64,000 nt of DNA from Ophioderma brevispina (Eukaryota; Echinodermata; Ophiuroidea; Amphilepidida; Ophiodermatidae): assembly GCA_023653785.1 (NCBI GenBank), contig JAMKCH010010299.1, positions 1 to 64,000 of the forward strand, read 5' to 3'. A program made the position numbers and the translations under genes. Shown piece by piece: positions 12,233 to 31,600 of the stretch (position 1 is its first letter; each line of letters begins with the position of its first letter). Below the pieces are notes generated by a model. The model saw only the letters and a program-made list of their open reading frames with translations. It did no database searches and was not told the DNA's origin.

Positions 12233-13590
12233 TATAGAGATCTCAGATTTGTAAATTAATGGGCATTTCTTGTCAAGAAAATACTTTGAAACCTACCTCC
12301 CTCACATTTTGTGATCATTCATTGGAATACTTTCTTTCTTTTTTTTAATTACGTGAGCAACAAAATGGTATTGGGTGCCTTAAACTATCCATATTCTGCT
12401 ATCTACTGAAGATTTCTTAGATACGCTCACCCAAAAAAAACATTTTGTTTGCCATTGCTTTAAAAAGCAGATATCAAGAATAAAATAACTTCACTCTTGC
12501 TTATAGCACCTGGCCTTGAGAAGGGAAAGGAGGGTGCTTATTCGGGAGGGGTTTACTCGGGAGGGTGTTTTACTCGGGGGGGGGGGGCTGCTTATAAGCA
12601 TGTCACAACGAAGTCCTATTATACGGAAACCCTTTCATTTAACTTGTATCAAAATAGCTCACTTCTAGATAAAAGAAGGCTGCCATCATTGGGTCAAATC
12701 CCCGGCATGTACAATCACAAATTTGTCATGGCTTCCTTTTATCCATTTATTGTGTGCTATTTAATCGCTAAAACATTGCGCAAGCCAGACGCTGATTTTG
12801 CACCTTAGACTCGGTCATTTAACATTCGCTACAAAACCGAAGCCAGCCTAGATAGTGTTTTTACAGCTCCCATTCACCTTACCTTTTCTTCTTGCCTCGC
12901 GCTAGCAGTTCTCCGCTCCTGCGCTGACCCCGACCCCCCCCCCCCCCCGCTCTGCTAGACACACTAATCTCAGGGGACGCTTTACGTTCAACCATGTTTT
13001 GAAACAAGTTGACAAGATCAAATTTACTTACCGAAGTCAGGTGGAGGTCCACTAACTTATTTTCGCTGTCTGACTAGACACTCGTATAGGTTTTCACAGC
13101 CACTAAATGCGCTTCCCTATTCGTTCCTTTACAAAATGGGCGAGATTGAAAACTCATTGTCTCCTCAATGGAACATCTCAGACCTTAAAGCTAACCTTCT
13201 GCTTGAAGATCATCATATCTCCTACCCAATCCCAATAATGAAATTAGGGTATTTATCCCCAAAATTTTTCGAGCGACTGGACCCGCCAGACAGCATGCAA
13301 CCGTGGATACTGGATGTCACAGCACTTTTCAGTCAGGTGTTCCTTAAGAAACGGTTAAAATTGGTTTGTTCGGATCAAAATCACATATCAATAACATAAC
13401 CTTTTTGATATTCCTACAGAATTTTTACTTATATTGATAGCAAACCATGATTTGCAACCAGATCTTCGCCATTTCTCTCAGTTTTAAGGGTATAGCTAGG
13501 CTAGGGTCACCAAAAAAAAAACACCCATCATTTGCAGTGGGGGCTGACTGATCGGTTTTCTCACGTTATTTACTGGTGTGAATCCTCTAG
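12233..13590 (+). repeat. 1.35-kb unit, copy 3
   Basis: Direct repeat of copy 2, from TATAGAGATCTCAGATTTG to TTTACTGGTGTGAATCCTC. The same internal landmarks occur in the same order, with frequent single-base gains and losses relative to copy 2 and copy 1. The poly-C run near 12,935 corresponds to the one near 11,580. Confidence 0.85.
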
Positions 13591-14451
13591 AGATTATATT
13601 TGTAGGGATTACAGTATTAATACTTGTGACTACCACTACCCATATTAGTTTATCATCAGTCATCACAACGCATATTAAATATCTCGCTTGCATATTTGTT
13701 CTGATTGGCTAATACATTCACAAAGAAACTGTTCAAGTACGATCAACATCATAATTTATGTTAAGAGCTGAATCGTGTGTAGCGCTGCTCATTATATGAC
13801 GTCATTCAACGTGGCCACGTAATGAGGGAAATCTCTATGGCCATACGTATCATAACATATATTGATGGTAAACCTCAACCGTCTGCCTTGGAACAGTGTT
13901 GCGGTACTGATGCAGTTTTACATTGTTTTTTTTTTATATATCTGTGAACCATTCCTATCAGTGCTTTTCCCCGAATAATCAGTGGAGAAATCGATTTACG
14001 ACATTTTTTCGGCAACTTGTGTCATCACTTTTTTTTAACTTTTTCGGTTCTAACTGATTGACTTTATGGTGAGGTAAGCGATATAAATGGCTTGGAATTC
14101 TTCCCCGTCGTGTGTTGTTAAAATATTTTTGTATGTTGATTACACATTTTTATCGGAAATATATGCAGAATTTCTCATTTCATCGGTCCATTTTAATGTA
14201 TGGCTGGTTTTGTGATATGTCAAAAATACAGACCACAAGATATTGCACAATAATTCGGGAACCGGGATATGCTTCTATGTGATTTTGTCACCCTGGGGTC
14301 GTGCATGCTCATCTCAGGGGTTCAATAGCTGTAAATGCAAGGAATGATTAATAGTAATAATGAAGCTAATGATTGTCACTTCAGATTCATTTAGGCGAGA
14401 TGGGGGGATGGGACGAGGTATGGTGTCAGTGATACAGCTCTGGCATGGTGG
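13591..14451. other. Gene-free stretch
   Basis: No exon or named element recognised between the triplicated unit and the TIR element that follows. Confidence 0.4.
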
Positions 14452-16262
14452 CCCCAGCTAACAATTTAACTTTTCCAGAACGTTGTCAAAACTTTTCAAG
14501 TTTGTTACGGAACATGTTTCATGAAACGTTTCTGGCAACGTAAAAATGTAGACATTTTTTTTACGTTCTAGAACGTTTACAAAACCTATTTAAAATTTTA
14601 CTTTTTATTTCAATAACTTTTGCAAGAGTTAAATTATACGAAAAAAGTATAAACGTTTTGGAAACGTTTCAAACGTTTCTACAACGTTTCCTGTAAGTTT
14701 GCTATAGCATACTTTTTCTGGATGCCACAACCTTGGAAACGTTTCTGCAACGTTTTCCTGTAACTTTGGCTATAGCAGAACTTTTTTTTGGTTGCCAGAA
14801 CCCTTTGTAATTTAAGCAAGAACGTTCGTTAAGTTCCGCAACGTATCTGCTACGTTTGAACAGATTTGTTTTAAAAAAAAACTTTTGTATTTTTTTTATT
14901 TTTTAAAATGGCGTTTTCCACTATATCGATATCGAATCGAAATAGATGTTATTTTAAAAACGCCATTGATGTAATATAGAATATAGCGTTAAGATAGGCC
15001 TACATAAGCAATTTGTGCTTGCTCGTGTTAAATAACATCGCGTTTGAAATGTGAAGGTAGTAATCAGCAAAGGAACACGTGTATGTGATGTTTTGATATG
15101 GCCTATATTATCTTTGTGAGCAAGAATCGATATTGATGTTGTGTGTGCAGCTGTGGTGGGTCGTTCTTGAATTGTTTGAAATAGAAAGAATGATATAACC
15201 TACCCTGTAGTTGTTAAAAATACGTACTACCCTCTTCCATTATATTAATGAGCTGTAGCTGTAGCTTGCTGAATACGATGGTGATACGAGTGTGTTAACC
15301 CATGTCCAAACTGTCATGCAGATATTAAATCAATGGAGCATATACACGGTACTATTAGCGAAGCCGGTGTCTAAGTACAATTAGCGTGTGGTATCCAGCA
15401 GAATACAGCCTTAATAATAGTCGGTGAAGGACAAGATATTTCTATAATTCAAAGTGAGAATCGTCAGATAAATACATCTAAATAGCCAAATTAAAAAACA
15501 GAAGCCACCAAAATGTGATGTTGTCTTGAACCGTTGCTGGGTCGCTTTCTGTTTACGTGGGTTTGAAACATTGACCCCGGGCTTTGACCAAGCTTTACCA
15601 CTATGGAGTCAGATTCACTGATCGTGGTAGACAGCAATGCCGGTCATCAGCATTTGACCTGGCTGGTGGATTCACTGACGAATTCAATTAACATTCGAAA
15701 ATAATGAAATTGATTATGTACATTAAATAAACATGAACCTGATGATTTGATGGTGGATCCCATTTAGTGGATACTATAAGTGATCGAGTATTATGAGATT
15801 AAGCATATACTTTTATTATCTTATTAGCCTCTGCGATCGTATTACTTATTATTGTTATTATTATTATATTATTAATATTATTAATATATTATTATTATTA
15901 TTATTATTATTATTAGCTGATATAAAACACACCTACCCATCAAAAAACTGGGCATTTCACAATCGTTTCGGTCCATTCAAACGTTATGGGAACGTCGCAG
16001 TTTCGTCTCGTCAAGTTGTTTGTTATTTGGTTCTAATGAACCTTCGGGGAACGTCGTAGTTTCGTCTTAATAATATTCATATTTTTGGTGATTATTAACG
16101 TAGTAAATCCGTTCCACAAACGAAATTTGAATAACGCAATTTGTAATACGAAGGTGCAGTCCGTTTTAAAATGTGTTTATAACGTTTCTCAAAGACGGAA
16201 CCGAAGTAGAACCTATTGGAAACGTTTCAGAAACGTTTCGTCACGTTTCGTGTTAGCTGGGG
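14452..16262. mobile_element. TIR element with AACGTT subterminal repeats
   Basis: The left end reads CCCCAGCTAACA and the right end TGTTAGCTGGGG, exact inverted termini. Both ends are packed with AACGTT-core motifs (GAAACGTTTC and close variants at about 14,470-14,870 and 16,180-16,250), a layout typical of transposase-binding subterminal repeats in DNA transposons. No transposase frame is visible, so I call it non-autonomous. An ATT microsatellite sits inside. I could not see a clear target-site duplication, and the superfamily is unknown. Confidence 0.65.
15841..15916 (+). repeat. (ATT)n microsatellite
   Basis: About 75 bases of ATT/TTA units with a few interruptions, inside the TIR element. 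Confidence 0.85.
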
Positions 16263-17686
16263 GGAGGGATTGGTTGTGGTGACAGGGAATGCCTTTCCAC
16301 AGAGTGGGTTCAGCTATAGTTATTTCCACCTTTTTTTGAATAATGATTACGCATTCCCGTTTGTTATTAAGCGGGTGGAGGGGTAGCTGAGTCTGTGCAG
16401 CAGTCGGGTTGTCCATGTAGTGCTTCCCACACTGTGGGGTGGTCAATTGAGATATTTCTACATCTTTGAAAATTTGGACAAGGTCGTCTGCAGGGGTGGG
16501 GAGAGGAGTGGGGTTGGTGTGGGAAAGGGGGGGTACAGGGGATGAAGGGAACTCACCTCATATTACCCCTTACCCATCAGATTTATCACTTAAAGGGTCA
16601 TAAGACAACTTCAATAGGGACCAACTATCTTTGATACATGGCAGGACCTATAAGGCCGAATAAATTTAGATGGATGATAGGGCCTAATATTGTGTTATGA
16701 TCAACTACAGGTCCACGTTTCTGTGATTTAATACATCTAGGGGTCTATTCCTTGTACTCTTCAAATAAGAAAACCGCTCACCATTTTTTCTGATGCTGCT
16801 GAAAGTTACTGGTAATATCAATTTCGTTAAAAACAGCCATATTTTAGTTGTCATTTCATTAACAAATAGCTATCTTAAGCTGTAATAATCAAGTAAAAGA
16901 GTCGACTTACGGCACGCTACCATGGTTACTCCTACGGGAATTTCGTCCGGGACGTCAGGATCTCGCCGCTGACGGCACGCACAGCGAAGCTCATTAACAT
17001 ATGCCCGATAGTGACCGATTGTGACCCTTCAGGAAAATCATATTGCGCATGCTCAGGTCGGAGAACGAAATCGACTGTGTCCGCATGTGTAAGTTTTGAT
17101 TGTGACATGGCGAGGTGTGAGACCGAGATCACGAATTCTATTTTTTCTTCTTGTTTATGGTTGTGTTTATTTGTTCGCAGAGTATTTGTGCGTGGTTGTC
17201 GTGCTGGATGTTGGTTTAACGACTTTCTCCAGCTACAGTTTTAAGGAATCTCGACCCTAGTTTGGTTGGTCTTGGACTCACTTATGTGCTACTGGAACCG
17301 TTTTTTAAAACTATTGACTAAATACGCGATTATAAAGGGGGATAGCCTGCTTTAATTATATATGGTTTTTTTTCATCTTGATTGATACTGACGCCAAAAC
17401 CTCATTTTGACCCAAAAAATCCTATGTTTTTTTTGTAAGCCCGATAGTACTATGGTAAAAATTACTGTTAGTCCGCCAAATTTGACTTGATAAGGCACAT
17501 GACATGATCCCGAGAGCCGCTGGTCTATTGGTATACACGTATGAAAAACTAGTCCACGACAGTTTTAGTGAGTAAAACCACCACAAGGATTCCCAAAGTA
17601 TTCAATAATGAGTAAAACGCAAATATAAGAAAAAAATGGTCCTGCCCTCTTGCATGGATGAAGAAACAGCACAAGCCAAACAACGC
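16263..17686. other. Gene-free stretch
   Basis: No exon recognised. It contains a G-rich patch at 16,485-16,550 and otherwise ordinary AT-rich sequence. Confidence 0.4.
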
Positions 17687-17735
17687 GACATTTCGGCAGA
17701 ATAATTCTGCCTTTATTTCACGTATACAGTTTTAA
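17687..17735 (-). other. Hairpin motif, possible Penelope-like end
   Basis: On the minus strand an AAGGCAGAATTATTCTGCCG hairpin is followed by AAATGTCGCG. This hairpin-plus-AAATGTCG arrangement occurs next to some Penelope-like retroelements. No reverse transcriptase or GIY-YIG frame is visible nearby, so the call is tentative. Confidence 0.3.
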
Positions 17736-18042
17736 AAAACCTAGAAGACAACGGAAACAGCGCAAGCAAACCATCTTGTGCATTGAGAAAGATAAAACAA
17801 GCAATGAATAGATAGCATCAGAGTTGTGGCGCTGGGACAAAAATTCAAGTGTCCCAATGCAAGCTGTGATATGTGACATAGCTGGTATATTGGTGCCTGC
17901 GGAGAGACCTGGGAATGGTCCACTGGCACCCTCCCATGGAGCAAGAACAGTTGTGAGGACAAAGTTTGGAAAACAGCGAATTTATACCATCATGTTGCAG
18001 ACCTATCTTTAAATGGAGCGATCACGATTAGCTCCCCTCCAG

Positions 18043-19422
18043 CTGTACAATATTAGCACATTTGTTTTTTGAGAGCGCCCCCCATTTTTCAAACAAAATG
18101 GAGAGTTTTAAACGGTTGCATTTGTAACTGGCTAGTACATACATAAACATAACAATTCGCATTTGTATGGCGCTATTCCATCTAGATCCAAGCGCAAGTG
18201 AACCGCACAATATTAGCATGGAAAAGGTGAGTCTTAAGATTACAACGAAATTGAGAGATATTGCTAGTTTCTCTTATAGTACGAGGGAGATGTTCCAAGA
18301 CTGTGGGACCCAGCGACGCTGAAAGACTTGCCCTACGACCTTGTTTGTTTCTTGGACATTAAGGCTGGTAATGTCTTGAGCAGAACCAGAGTTCTTTGAT
18401 GAGCATATGCGACCAGCAATTAGATAATAAGCAGGAGCCTTTGTTCATAGCACTTAAAGCCAAAAGAACAGAGTTTCAATTGAATCCTTCCCTTATGGGC
18501 AGCCATGGAGTTGCTTTAAGTGGCCGGGGGTTATATGTCCCTCTTGGAATATGGAGCATACCAGCCGTGCAGCATTGTTCTGCAATCTTTGCCCCTGATT
18601 CAATCATATCTGTACACCGAAGAGCAGATTACCATAGTCAGACGAGAGATGACTAAAGCCGACCACACTATGAAGAGTTTCCTTTGTCCAGTATTCTTTA
18701 TTCTACGGATTTTTCTTCTGGAAGTTAGTCGATTTGACAGAGACTGGATACCTGTTTGAGTCATAGTCATATAATTTGCATCAAATGACACCCCAATTAC
18801 GAACAAGACTGCGTTGTTTCAATACGCGCATCACACCGATTATCAGTGACCACCGGTGGCAGTTTCCTGAGAAAATATGTGATCCAGTAATGAAGCTATC
18901 TCAATAGCATGTTGCATTGCACAGGTTTTTTTGGATCAAAAGAACAGTACAACTGTGTGTCCACACAGTTGTACTTGTAAACCATACTGTTAGGATTAGC
19001 TGCAAATGTCTTTAGTCTCACAAACGCGAATTTTGTAATCAGAATAATTATTATCGGGATCCCGATAAACGGCCTTCCAATGTAAAATACCGGGAATACG
19101 CCATGTACGTGTCTGCGCTCCTCCATTGTTTTATTGGTTTCAGGGAAATCAAGTTTAGAGTTAATTTTCTCGAGGTGGCATATAATATTTCATCATGGGG
19201 ACGGACATAAACGTTATATTTCCAGCTCTGCCGTTAAGTACAATTAGGATCCCAATTCTAATTACAAAATCGCTCATTTTATAATAAAACCTCATTTTTA
19301 GGCATTCTCGTTTTCGCAGATGTAGTTTTCTAGACATTACCAACATAGCTGTGCAAAAATAATCAAATTTTTGAAATTGGGGTTGGGGCGCTCTTCAAAC
19401 AATGTGCGGTTATTGCTTTTAA
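18043..19422. mobile_element. TTAA-type MITE copy A, interrupted
   Basis: The left part (18,043-18,140) and right part (about 18,960-19,422) match the intact element at 26,279-26,835. Shared landmarks are TATTAGCACATTT, GAGCGCCCCC, TACGGTTGCAT / AACGGTTGCAT, AACTGGCTAGTA, ACGGCCTTCCA, GCCATGTACGTGTCT, CCAGCTCTGCCGTTAAGTAC, GGGGCGCTCTTCAA and TTATTGCTTTTAA. The right end keeps TTAA; the left end has diverged. About 820 bases with no counterpart in copy B interrupt it after AACTGGCTAGTACATA. Confidence 0.8.
18140..18960. other. Insert within MITE copy A
   Basis: This DNA is absent from the intact copy at 26,279-26,835 and was probably inserted later. The part at 18,285-18,345 (GATGTTCCAAGACTGTGGGA...GCTGAAAGACTTGCC) resembles the tail of vertebrate and invertebrate LINE/SINE relics, but I cannot name it. 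A 28-base perfect hairpin (GTACAACTGTGTG, TC, CACACAGTTGTAC) lies at about 18,948-18,975, at or beside the right junction. Confidence 0.5.
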
Positions 19423-19599
19423 GTGAACTGCTCCCTTGCACCTCTCCTAAGTGCTTTTTAGCAGTTGATTTTAACTCCAACTCCTCTGGAAGATCTTTTT
19501 TGATATCAAATGCAGTGGTAAATGTTTTTAATTTCTCCCCTTAATACCCTACTTAATTGCATGGAGAACTTTTAGGAGAGCCTACATGTGTACATCGTA

Positions 19600-20475
19600 T
19601 TTAAAAGACTATGTCTGAGGTTGGTCTGCACAAGGGATCGGGACTGAGCCCATTCCTATTCACATTAATAACTGGATATATCATCGGGTGATGAATTTTT
19701 GAGGTTTCGAAAAGTGGAGCTGCTTTTTGCAACGCCCCTGGTTCTGATGCAGAAAATTGGAAGAAGAGGCTTCCAAGACAATGGATCAGGTGGAGAAGTT
19801 GATGGAAAGTAAAGGCTGAAAGTAAATAGCAGCTTAAGACTGAAGGTGATGGTAGTAGTAGGAAAGAACGAACCTAACTCAAAAATAAGAATGTGGTTTC
19901 ACGCGGCAGTAGGGGTGAAGAAAAGTTCCAATACTGGGTGTGACAATGAGTGAAGAAAGGTAGATCAGAGGTAGCTGCGAGGGCAAGAGTTAATACAGCA
20001 TGGGGCAAAGTAAGAGACGTGTCAGGTGTTTATTGTATATAGACGAATTTCCCGAGGAAGCTGAAGACACAGGTATACAATACCAATCGTCAGACCAGTA
20101 CTACTATTTGTGCAGACTCATGCCATGTGGGGAAGGATGACAACAAGGTATTTTAGAAGCACACTGACAATGAAAATGTTAGGATTAGAGGAGTAACACT
20201 TAAAAGGAGTTCGGGATATATCAGAATGAGAATTGTATGGCCATTGAGAGAATGAAAAAAAACCCTGCAAAATCCTTGTTAATGAATTTTAGAAGTAGAC
20301 GAAAGAAGACCAGAGGAAGACCAAAAGAAGAATGAAAGGACATGTGAATGAAGATCTGAAATATTACTATGAGACCAGAAGACACACAGACAGACAGCTC
20401 GGGAAGCGAATACGAGGGCGGCCGACCTTGGTCGGAAACTATAGACATTAAGGGACAGAGATAGAGAGCGAGAGG
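19600..20475 (+). mobile_element. LINE reverse-transcriptase relic
   Basis: Translation in shifting frames gives VGLHKGSGLSPFLFTLI (usual VGLHQGSALSPLLFALV), then a region matching the end of the polymerase (NWKKRLPRQWI.. / KGLKVN). A TIVRPVLLF-like stretch follows (usual KTVIRPALLYG), then QLYGHVERM and RRKKTRGRPKEEW, the conserved C-terminal GRRxRGRPxxxW box. This is the C-terminal half of a non-LTR endonuclease-reverse transcriptase of the type common in invertebrates. Stops and frameshifts show that it is dead. Confidence 0.8.
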
Positions 20476-22119
20476 GAGAAAGAGAGTTTGGAGAGCTGAG
20501 AGAGTGTGTCAATATATTTGTATGTCCTTTAATGTGGATGAAAATAAACTGAATTTACTTTCAACTTACACTTTTATAAATTTATTCACTACAAGTTTTC
20601 AACTACACTTTATAACTGGTCGCATTTGCCTACAACTGTGAAATGCAAATAACCCTGTGACGAGGGAGTACTATGCTCGGTTCCGAACAAAACTATGATG
20701 GTATGACGTACAGTGGCGTAAACCAGAGTGATGGAGGGGTAGGGGGAAAGCCCCTCAGACCCCCTCCGTTTTTAATCTTGCCCCCTGAAAATTAGTGGAT
20801 TTTCTGCACACGTACCAATTTACAGTGAAAACAACCTATACTATAAACAAACTTAATATAGCTTGCCCCATAACAAATATATGATCCGCCTTAGTGCCCC
20901 CCCCCCCGAGTTAAAAAAAGACTGGTTACGGCCCACTGATTAATGTATTGACCCCCGGTAGTTTTAAACGAAGAATATCACCTACAATAAAATACATGTT
21001 TATTTTTTTATAGGAACTAAAATACATGAGAATAGCAATAATCAATTTTAAATTTTATACCGGGGGGGCCGAATATCTGTCATAGATATGAAAATGTAGT
21101 CAAACTCGAAATCAACGTCTACAAGCTTTGGCTCTCCAACATCTAATAAACGACCTAATCACGAAGGATGTTGAAGCGGGCAGCTATAATTTATCTCTTC
21201 TGATGCATAGATTAACTTTAGAGTAAAGAGTCTGACCGTAATACTAACGAAACTGGCACAATAAAAATACGGAAAAAAGTATGACATAATAGGTTCAGGG
21301 AGCCTGTTTAGTCGTTTCGTAATTTAATAGAGTAGCCTTATTACAAGTTCTCTTCCGTGTTCGCACTCTATGTTCCCCAGTATGATTTCTATATTTGCTC
21401 ACTTAAGCCACCATCAGGTCAGGTTTTTTTTTCCAAATTTAAATGTGGGTCCACTTTGTCTCCAAAATTGCAGTTGTGAGGCGTATCAACACTTCTTTTG
21501 CTTTGTACGTTGTGAAAAAGAAAAAAACAACACTTAACATCGTTATAAGTGTGTCTTCAAAGTTAAGAGTTTCATTTACGCGGACTGTTTCTAGAAGACC
21601 TAAACAATAAACAAAACAAAGAATAAGAATTATCATATCTTGACAAATACTGGCGGTTTTACGCCTTAGCCACTTACAGAGATCTTTTACTACATACAGA
21701 GAACAATTTCCCATACAACAGGGCAAAAAAGTGGCATTGCTTCTTTCTAGGTTCTGAGCCTCCGCCAGACTGCCAATATGGGTGAAATCAAAAATTTAAC
21801 CATATCGTCCGATAGCTGAAAATCTACCACCAGTACTGCAATGTAACACTGTACGTAAAACCTGGGGAAAAGGTTAGTGCTTACTTGAATTATATATAAA
21901 TTCAACTTATAGTGTTCGTTAGTTTGCTAATCTTTGGTAGAAATGGGTATTTTCAGACTTGAAAAGAACGTACACATTTTTCACGTCTTCTGTATCTATC
22001 CTTTCCATGTTATTATAAGCTCCGACGGTCACTGCTTCTGAATGTTGCCAAAGACAGTACTAGTGAATTTAGAACGACTGTTTCTTTATCCGTGTGCATT
22101 TTTCTTTATTCCTGAATAG
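20476..22119. other. Region upstream of the first gene 1 exon seen
   Basis: A conserved ABCC exon encoding the strand just before Walker A of NBD2 would be expected here or further left. I searched by eye for such an exon and for TMD2 helices and found none. A C-run at 20,900-20,908 and the weak repeat DNA around 20,740-20,960 are the only other features noted. Confidence 0.4.
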
Positions 22120-27409
<5,290 letters not shown>

Positions 27410-27727
27410 AAACTAGTGTTATCTGATTTAAAAATATATTTCTGTTGCTTTAACAGATTTACACTTTTGAATTATTTAACAAAGGTGTCTTTCGAATCTA
27501 AAAAATTCATATTTTAATAGTTTTATATGAGTAATATTCTTTGGATGATGCTACAAGGAGAAACAGAGGCAACCAAAGAGAAAATATTCATTAAAAAAAA
27601 TTAAAATCTTTATTTCTTTTCCACCTTGATGATTTATTAACATTTCATTATTTTCCTTACCACGTCCACGTGTAACTAACTGTTATAAAGGACAATTTAA
27701 GGAATTTCAATAGGTTTAATTTGAGGG

Positions 27728-27900
27728 TACTTGTGGTCCAGTGAATAAAGCGCCCGACCCGCACGCCAAAAGTTGTGAGTTTGAGGCACGTTGTGGCTAA
27801 TGTGTTCGCCCTTGAGTAATGCGCTTTACCTTAATTACTCCTCTCTACCCGGGTGTATAAATGGGTTCCGGTGTAAAAGTAGATGTTGCGTGAAGAGTCA
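27728..27900 (+). mobile_element. tRNA-derived SINE
   Basis: A TGGTCCAGTGAATAAAGCGC start (A-box region) is followed by GTTGTGAGTTTGAGGCAC (B-box region) and then GTGTTCGCCCTTGAGTAATG, CGCTTTACCTTAATTACTCC and GGTGTATAAATGGGTTCC. This is the body layout of a SINE family widespread in marine invertebrates. The B box is degenerate, so it is probably not transcribed now. Confidence 0.75.
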
Positions 27901-30900
27901 ACTGAATCGAGTCTTTACCATTGCATGTGTATTATGAATCCTGTGGACTATGAAAACTTCTCCACCGGCATTATTTAATGTTGGGACGGTAACAGACTCG
28001 CTGTAGAAGAGGTCTAACGACCCCCCCCCCACAGCACATTATAAGTGTGTCCGCGTCCATCGCTTCGAAGGAAGAGATGGGCACTCCGTTCCTGTGTGCA
28101 AGGTCCGTAGATTTGACTTTTTTTTGCTTAGAGTAGTTGTTATATAAATATGTTCCTGAAGGAAACAGGAATCCGGAGATCCTAATCATCTATTTTGTGT
28201 GGGTGTGGATTCTCTCATTAAAACATCATCTGGTTCGGGAGGTCTAACCCCTTTTTACGTTGAAAAAAATTAAACTATTTTGAGAATGTGAAGGTGATAG
28301 ATTAATCCATTCGTTCAAACATCGGGAGGTAACCATAGTTATTAATGGTATTATTATTCTTGATACTGTTCTGAAAAATAATTGTGAATTTTGGTACAAC
28401 ACATAAAGGCCATACACTAATCTAATATTTTAAATAAGAATCTACTTAATCCAAACATAGCTAAAACGGTAAGCTTGCCTCTGTGCTGAAAGAAACTACA
28501 TTTTTTGACACCTTATATGTCCAAATAGTTATTTAATTGTACCAACAAATAACCAAATTAAAAAGGCTTTCAAACAACGAATGTTTAATGAGGGTGTACA
28601 CATAACCTAGGAGTATAGAAGTTCTGGCTCGTGCAGAGGGGCGTGGGAAGTTTTTGTTTGTACGGTGCTAATAAGTTTTCTTAAAATGGGCGTTAATTCA
28701 ATATGTACTCAAAACCAACACTGAAACGCTTAATTTAAAATTTTAATCACCAACTAATATTAACTTGGAGGTACGACTATAATGCAATATATCCAAGTAA
28801 AGGGAGTGGCAAAACCCCTGCCTGGCATAGTGAAATACTGTACATTGACCCATTTTCATTTTTCTGGAAAACCTCTCGGTGGTTTGATTTTGCGCTAATT
28901 GACTGTTTTTAGTGATTCTATATCCGGAATGGGTTTGTTTTAGCCTACAATTAACTGTTTTACTTTATGATCAGTGTTCAAAAAACGGGGTATCTGCATG
29001 TGCCATTATACTTAATAAAATTCCTATTTTAATATCCTTTTGTTTAGATTCCACATTTCTTTGTAGCTGTACATCTAAATTTGATCGCATTATGTTAAAA
29101 CCCTTGTGTCATTAACTAAAATTCACATTGTTAAAACTCTGCAAGTAAACCATTTACTGACATTATTGATTGGTATGTGTACTTTGATAAGCGGAACCAA
29201 ATATATTTTCCATGCATGTGTATGCTGTGTATCGAGCTTAACCTTCAGTCGTTCGTAATATCGGCCTAACTTTTGTAAATCCTGTCCAACTTTGATCAAA
29301 AATTTTGAGGGTAATGGTTACATCTGAAGAAAATGTCTGACAGTGGCTTTATGTAAGTCTTTCTTGAGACCAGGAGTAGATATCGATTGTCTTTATAAGA
29401 TCCTCCAGAAAAGAAATTTTTTCTGTTTTTTAAGTTTTTTATTATTTTGAATTTTGATGTTGAAATTTGAAGATTTGAACGATTGATGATATGGAATACG
29501 TTGTAGATTCCGTAGGATCAAAACATTTTATTACGATAATAACAGACAAACTGGATTTAAAAGAGATTATCCTCTAACTGTGTTGATAATTTTTATTTTC
29601 GATATATGACTGTGCCATCCGATAGAGTAAAATGTAAAAATGCTGAACAGGTTGATTTTTTGATTGAATCCCATATGTTTTGTTGTTTGTCCTTTGTGTC
29701 AAACAATAAAAGATATTTCGTGTTGACTTTTCTATTCTACCAAAACGTCTGGGATTTCTTTAATCATGAGGTACAATTAAAAAAAAAACTGACATGAATT
29801 TCACTGCTTATTTATATGCTATTTGTTTTCATTGAATATTTATATTAGGAAGGACGTTTTCCGAGCAACCCTTGAATTATTACCGGGATCCCCCAATATT
29901 AATTATTGTAATGATAATTACAAAATTCCACTTCTTTCTTTTGCGATATATAGAGAATTTCTAGCTTTACCATTCACTGATAATACCCAAGTTAACAGCA
30001 ATGTTTGTAAAATGTTAGGGCCTGGTATCTTGAATAGGTCGCCTAACTGTTACACCTGGGCACTTGTATCTGTATAGTTTAATACTATGGGCTATAGCGA
30101 TTCGCAGGAATGGATTCGCAGGCACAAAAGAATTGACGTAGGATGTTAACTTGTTCATTAGCTAATTTGGTTAACTAATGCAAATGTGAACGTTCTCTTT
30201 TTTAAATTGGTCCCAGCTCTCAAACGATGTGCTTTATTCGGCGGTTACCACTATCAGGGGTCGTCGGGGAAGGATTGCGTTCCTAACTCGGTTCCTTTCC
30301 GGAAAGTGGTAAATAAATTACGGACAATGAAAATACATGGAGCGGATGTATGCGTGTGTAAGTGGAGAGGGATGGACATGTATGTGTGATGGTCTCTGGT
30401 ATATGTGTGGGTGGAGCATGAGCTAGGTTTCTTGATTATAGGCATAAAATTAACGAACTTTTAATAGGGACAATTTCATGTCGGAATTACATAGTAAAAA
30501 AGTATGTAAAAGTTTAAATATTCCGTATTTTCCCTTTAAAAATATAGAATGTAATTTTTGTATAATCAGTTGATGTTGGTCATTGTGTTTAACTTAATTG
30601 TCCGGATCCAGACGTTTAATACAGAACATGCTCTAGTTTGTGACGCAGATCAATGCATCATTCGTTTGGGTGTTTTGTGATATTAAGTGATTTATTGGAT
30701 GAACTATCGGCACACTATAATGAAATATCCTAACATAAAACGTACCACATGGTTTTCATGCCATTTGTGCTTATTCCTTGCAAAAAACAATCGAGATTTA
30801 TTCCGACAACGTACACCCTGTACAGCAAATTATTATGGAAGCTACCATGTTATTCCCCTGTGGTATATTTAACAAAACGCCGCAATGCAATACCGAAACA

Positions 30901-31529
30901 TAGCCCAGCGGAAAATCTAATCCCCATACCTCCCATATATCACGATGTCAAGTTTTTGCCCACAAAACTACAAGCCCTCATCCTTGTTTACTTCGTTGAG
31001 CACACAAGGATAGGAAGCGAATTCGGTTTAGAATTTTTTTATTGTCAAAAAAATACACTTTTTACAACCTCATGTATTTGAGAAAATGTTAAAGGGTGTT
31101 TTAAGATATCAATAATTTTGTGATACAAAGGGTTTTAGTTGGCCTAAACACTCAACAATCATGAAAATCGGGGACATTGAAAAGGGTCGCCGTAATTTTA
31201 TTTTTTCGCATCGCACTGCCACCCACTGATCTTCTCTATGTATACAATGTTTAGCTACACAACAGTAATTGTATATTAGATGAATGGAGCAACGGAACGG
31301 GCATCTTGTCTAACCGAACACAATACCATTCCAGAGGGGGGACCCCCCACCTTTTTAGCAGAAGTTTGTATCCCGGGTGCACGTTTTAGAGACATGGCCA
31401 TCCCATACGCGCAATACAATGAGCTCACTGATTTGGCTTTATTCTGTAGTATTTATGTTTCGCTTTATCTTCCACATTTCAATGGGAACAATTTTGTTTA
31501 AATGACAGGTGGTAGAAGTAATTATTGTC
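27901..31529. other. Intergenic DNA between the two SUR-like genes
   Basis: No exon recognised. A C-run and repeat patch at 28,020-28,085 resembles 1,437-1,500. Several open frames of 60-110 codons (for example 30,749-31,081) look like chance frames in AT-rich DNA. Confidence 0.4.
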
Positions 31530-31600
31530 CCGGCGTACTCATATTCCCGGGAACAATGGTGAACCATAGTCAATCGATTGAGAAGAGTTGACTCTTACAC
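31530..31600 (+). mobile_element. Fragment of the 23.9-kb palindromic MITE family
   Basis: CCCGGGAACAATGGTGAACC, then GTCAATCGATTGA and GAGTTGACTC, match the arms of the foldback element at 23,870-24,173. Confidence 0.6.
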